This document shows, in pieces, positions 60,089-64,000 of a stretch of DNA of 64,000 bases. This stretch comes from Tetracentron sinense. Taxonomy: Eukaryota; Streptophyta; Magnoliopsida; Trochodendrales; Trochodendraceae. The position numbers were made by a program, and so were the translations under genes. How positions within the stretch are numbered: the stretch's first letter is position 1; each line of letters starts with the position of its first letter. The stretch covers positions 23,951,102 to 24,015,101 of the forward strand of contig CM026556.1 of NCBI GenBank assembly GCA_015143295.1, in the 5' to 3' direction. The notes under the pieces are model-generated. The model made no database searches. It worked only from the letters and a program-made list of their open reading frames with translations, and was not told the origin of the DNA.

Positions 60089-61327
60089 ATGAGACGGAAC
60101 ACACGGGGTCGTGGACCACATACCAGAGCTTCCTCTTCTTCACGGGATGAGGATGAGCAGCCGGACCTCTCTCGAGTCTTAGGCTCTATTGCTGAGACAC
60201 TCGCCATACTAGCGGCTCGGCAGGCTATACCATCATCGGCGGCACCTACTCTACCGCCCGTAGCTCCAGTACATCGTACCGCGGGAGTTGAGGCATTCAG
60301 GAGATTGAGGCCTCCATCCTTCCATGGGAGTGTGGACCCTCTTACCGCGGAGGCATGGATCCTCCAGATGGAGAAGATCTTTACGGTCCTCTCACCTTCA
60401 GAGGAGGAGAGAGTAGCATGGGCAGCTTTCATGCTAGAAGGCGAAGCCCATCATTGGTGGTTGTCCGCACTGAGGACGAGAGATTTGACCATGCAGGGTC
60501 TACCTTGGACTTGGGAGGAGTTCATGGATACTTTTTACAAAAAGTATTTTCCGATTGGAGCACGGGAAAAGAAAGAGAGAGAATTCATCAACCTTGAGCA
60601 AGGTTTGATGTCGGTGGCACAATACGAGGCCAAGTTCTCGGAGTTGTCGAGATTTGCGCCTCATATGGTTGCTACTGAGGCAATGAAGGCGAGGAGATTT
60701 GAGCAAGGGCTCAAGGATGTGATTATGGAGAAGGTGTCTGTTTTCAGGCATATTACCTACCCTGAGGTTGTAGACAAGGCCTTATTGGTCGAGGCCAATC
60801 GGAGACAGTGTCCAAGAAGAGAGAGTTAGCGAGAGGCCAAGCTAGTAGTTCAGCACCTCCAGAGAGGCGGACTCGTTATCAGTATGCATGGCCAGCACCA
60901 TCGATGAGGCCTTATTATGCTCCTCCAGCTCCACGGCAGTATGTGCCTCAGGCACCGAGACCTCAGGCTCTTCCAGCCCCACGGCCTGTTGCACCTCAGA
61001 CGATGAGGTATGCTCCGCTTCCAGCCCCTCCGACTTATACACACGAGGTCTGCACTTCATGCGGCAAAAGGCATCCGGCAGGAGATTGTCGAAGAGCATC
61101 TGGTGGATGTTATCATTGCGGTCGCCAGGGCCACATGATCAGGGATTGCCCCAGTCGGCATTTATCAGGCCAGTCTCAGGGGATTAGTCCACCAGCACGC
61201 CCAGCAGGATCATATCAGGCGTCATCTCAGACTACCCGGTCTACACCACAGTCTCGCCAGGCGAACCAGGGGCGAGTTTTTGCCTTGACAGAGGGTGATG
61301 CACTTGCATCTGACGATGTGGTGCAAG
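60089..61327 (+). pseudogene. Tekay/Del chromovirus gag, one frameshift
   Basis: From ATG 60089: a disordered Arg/Ser-rich start, then the gag core (LRPPSFHGSVDPLTAEAWIL, MLEGEAHHWWLSAL, FYKKYFPIGAREKKEREFIN, MSVAQYEAKFSELSRFAPHM). The frame stops at 60829 just after LLVEANRR. The next frame, entered at about 60806-60808, continues KKRELARGQASSSAPPERR through a Pro-rich linker to the zinc knuckle CYHCGRQGHMIRDC (CX2CX4HX4C) and DALASDDVVQ at 61327. The break is equivalent to a single lost base (or a -1 shift). No classic slippery heptamer is visible, so a mutation or base-call error is likelier than programmed shifting. Gag would form the particle shell. Confidence 0.85.
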
Positions 61328-61472
61328 GTACGCGTTTGGAGTTATTTTCCTTATTCGTGATGGTTATGTTATGTTTTATCCCATGTGTACGTACTTGGTA
61401 TGCTATATATGTATATACCTATGTGTATACACTGTTGATGCTTGAATTGACGTAACTAGCAAAAAATTTCAG
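61328..61472 (+). other. Putative spliceosomal intron between gag and pol
   Basis: 145 bp, starting GTACGC after CAAG and ending AAAATTTCAG before GAGCCC. Removal joins CAA G|GA GCC CTA, giving [21 protein letters not shown], an uninterrupted gag-protease junction. Unspliced, the gag frame ends at a stop at 61453-61455 and the pol frame is closed by TAG just before 61462. The segment is T-rich with purine-poor tracts; branch-point candidates are weak (TTGAC, GTAACT). Confidence 0.55.
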
Positions 61473-64000
61473 GAGCCCTACTAGTCAATGAGTGTTTGGC
61501 TCGAGTGTTGATTGATACCGGGTCTACTCATTCATTTGTCTCGCCGAGTTTTTCAGAAGGCTTTTCTGTAGAGCCAAGTCAGCTAGAACTGGAGTTAGCC
61601 ATTTCGACTCCTCTCGGCAAAACAGTATTGGCAGATAAAGTGTATAGAAATAGTGCGGTCCAAGTTGGATGCCACGAATTGGCGGTTGACCTCATCGTGC
61701 TTGGATTCCAAGACTTTGATGTTATATTGGGAATGGATTGGTTAGCAGCACATCATGGGCATGTAGCTTGCTTTGAGAAAATGGTACTCTTCAAGCCAGT
61801 AGAAGGAAAACCATTCCACTTTCGCGGGTTGAGAAGTAGATCTATTGCTAGTTTTGCGGCGTTGGGCTTAGCTAATCTCGAGGCAAAGGACTCATCGACT
61901 ATTCCGGTTGTGAGTGAGTTCCTGGATGTATTTCCAGAGGAGTTGCCAGGATTGCCTCCAGATAGGGAGATTGAGTTTATGATCGAGCTTGCACCAGGCA
62001 CAGCTCCTGTTTTCAGAGCTCCATATAGGATGGCCCCTATTGAACTCAAGGAGTTGAAGACTCAGTTGGAAGAATTGCAAGGCCTTGGCTTCATTCGACC
62101 AAGTGTCTCACCGTGGGGTGCCCCGGTGTTGTTTGTTAAGAAGAAAGATGGCTCGATGCGGATGTGTGTCGATTACCGGCAATTGAACAAAGTCACCATA
62201 AAGAATAGGTATCCCTTGCCTAGGATTGATGACTTGTTCGATCAGTTGAAGGGAGCGAGATTTTTCTCGAAGATAGATCTTCGATCGGGTTATCACCAGT
62301 TGAAGATTAAGGCGGAAGATGTTCCCAAAACTGCTTTCAGGACTCGATATGGGCACTACGAGTTCTTGGTAATGCCTTTTGGACTCACGAACGCGCCGGC
62401 AGCCTTTATGGATTTGATGAACCGGGTGTTCCGGCCACACCTTGATAGGTGCGTGATTGTATTTGTGGATGACATCTTGGTCTATTCCCAGACACGGGAA
62501 GATCACACACGCGACCTATGCCTTGCCTTGGAAATGCTAAGAGAGCACAAGCTATACGCCAAACTTAGCAAGTGTGAGTTTTGGTTAGAAGAGGTGGCAT
62601 TCCTAGGCCACGTTGTTTCTGCAGAAGGTATATCGGTAGATCCAAAGAAGATCGAAGCAGTTATGAGTTGGGCGAGGCCCAAGAGTGTTACCGAGATACG
62701 CAGCTTTCTTGGATTGGCAGGCTACTATAGGAGATTCGTAGAGGGTTTCTCTAGCCTTGCAGCACCACTCACTTACCTGACAAGGAAGAGCGCCAAGTTT
62801 GTATGGAGTGATAAGTGCGAGATCAGTTTCTTGGAACTGAAGAAGAGGCTTACTACAGCCCCTGTCCTTACTGTGCCATCTGGACCTTATGGGTATGAGG
62901 TGTATAGTGATGCCTCACACGTTGGACTTGGGTGTGTACTCATGCAGCATAAGAAAGTCATTGCCTATGCATCAAGGCAATTGAAGGAGCATGAGAAGAA
63001 TTATCCCACGCACGACTTGGAGCTTGCGGCGGTCGTGTTTGCACTTAAGATTTGGCGTCATTACCTTTATGGGGTGGAGTTCTATGTGTTCACTGATCAC
63101 AAGAGTCTCAAGTATCTCTTTTCCCAAAAGGAGCTGAATCTAAGGCAACGGCGTTGGATGGAATTTTTGAAAGACTATGATTGTACCATTCAATACCACC
63201 CGGGTAAAGCAAATGTAGTGGCAGATGCTTTGAGTAGAAGACCTCAAGGGTTGTTAGCACATATGTTGGTTCAAGAATGGAAGCTACTAGAAGATTTGGC
63301 AAATCTGGACATCAGTGTGAATGACTCTGTCCGTGGTCCTACCTTGGCAAATGTTACCGTTCGGCCGTACATTATAGATTTGATCCAAGAATATCAAGCC
63401 ATGGATGCTGAATTGTTGGCTTATCGGGACAAGGAAGTTGCTAAGGGTAGTGAGGACTTCTCTCTCACTAGTCGGGGTGCTATCACCTTCAAGGGAAGAC
63501 TGTGCGTCCCAGCCAATGCAGATCTTCGAAGAGAAATTTTGGATGAAGCACACCGTTCGAAATACACAGTGCACCCAGGGGGTACAAAGATGTACCGGAA
63601 CCTCAAGAGTCACTTTTGGTGGCGGAATATGAAGAGGGAGGTTGCGGAATATGTGGCACGGTGCTTAGTGTGCCAACAGGTGAAAGCAGAACACATGCGA
63701 CCCGCCGGTCTATTGCATTCCCTTCCTATTCCCGAGTGGAAATGGGAGAACATATCCATGGATTTCATAGTTGGCTTGCCAAAGACGGCAAGGGGCTCAG
63801 ATGCGATATGGGTAGTAGTGGATCGTTTGACCAAGTCCGCTCATTTCTTACCCTACCGAACTACTTTCAACTCAAGTCAGTTGGCTGCACTATACATCAA
63901 GGAAGTAGTTAGATTGCACGGAGTGCCTGTTAGTATTGTGTCGGATCGGGATCCAAGATTCACGTCAAGATTTTGGAAAAGTTTCCAGGAGGCTATGGGT
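61473..64000 (+). CDS. Tekay/Del chromovirus protease-RT-RNase H-integrase (runs off window)
   Basis: About 842 codons without a stop, open to the window end. In order: protease ([11 protein letters not shown], active-site DTG intact; ILGMDWL), RT ([40 protein letters not shown] with catalytic DD), RNase H ([50 protein letters not shown]), and integrase (an HHCC zinc region around [10 protein letters not shown]...[11 protein letters not shown]; core [10 protein letters not shown] and SDRDPRF with two catalytic Asp). The catalytic Glu and any chromodomain would lie beyond 64000. Motifs such as [17 protein letters not shown] place it in the Tekay/Del chromoviruses. It has no ATG at the start of its frame; expression as Gag-Pol would need removal of the 145-bp segment. 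All visible catalytic residues are intact, implying recent activity. Confidence 0.92.

Noticed and set aside
60785..60830. Programmed -1 frameshift in Tekay gag
   Set aside because: No slippery heptamer or obvious downstream structure; a one-base loss is simpler.
1..64000. tRNA, rRNA or microRNA genes
   Set aside because: None recognised by eye; the only tRNA-related sequences are retrotransposon primer-binding sites.

Overview
The window is nuclear DNA from a flowering plant with a repeat-rich genome. The evidence is two conserved plant spliceosome genes, long AT-rich introns, and plant-type Ty3/gypsy (Athila and Tekay/Del), LINE, hAT, Tourist/Harbinger and Helitron elements. I cannot name the species. 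All calls come from reading the sequence; no database search was run.

Host genes. ISY1 (461-1348, +) is an intact single-exon gene for a Prp19/NTC-associated splicing factor. LSM3 (12217-27886, -) encodes a 97-residue U6 snRNA-binding Sm-like protein in three short exons (27770-27886, 22205-22300, 12217-12297) separated by introns of about 5.5 and 9.9 kb. The two genes converge. No other host gene, tRNA or rRNA gene was recognised.

1.3-12.2 kb: repeat-rich intergenic DNA. A hAT-type element (3580-8316, 8-bp target duplication) is split by a minus-strand Helitron (3639-7299). The Helitron carries a broken WNK-kinase gene fragment and is itself invaded by another hAT (5149-6580).

12.2-27.9 kb: LSM3. 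Intron 2 holds two head-to-head 5'-truncated LINEs. The minus-strand LINE has a tandem duplication, each copy of which has received a different hAT insertion. The plus-strand LINE is interrupted by a 2.8-kb solo LTR. Intron 1 holds at least one probable DNA transposon.

27.9-32.7 kb: DNA-transposon and Helitron-like repeats begin within about 60 bp of the LSM3 start codon.

32.7-55.06 kb: a 22.3-kb nest. A Tourist/Harbinger-like element (TAA duplications) contains a 20.7-kb Athila-type retrotransposon on the minus strand (GATAG duplications). The Athila contains an opposed solo LTR of its own family inside its 3' LTR, a foreign solo LTR between RT and RNase H, and a long LTR inside gag that holds a further 3.2-kb solo LTR.

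55-64 kb: a possible Helitron end, then the 5' part of a Tekay/Del-type chromovirus on the plus strand (PBS near 59740, gag from 60089, pol open to the window end). Its pol is uninterrupted. Gag carries a single frameshift, and a 145-bp GT-AG segment that looks like a spliceosomal intron separates gag from protease-pol. That putative intron and a tandem hairpin array with paired substitutions (45305-45836) are the most unusual signals here.
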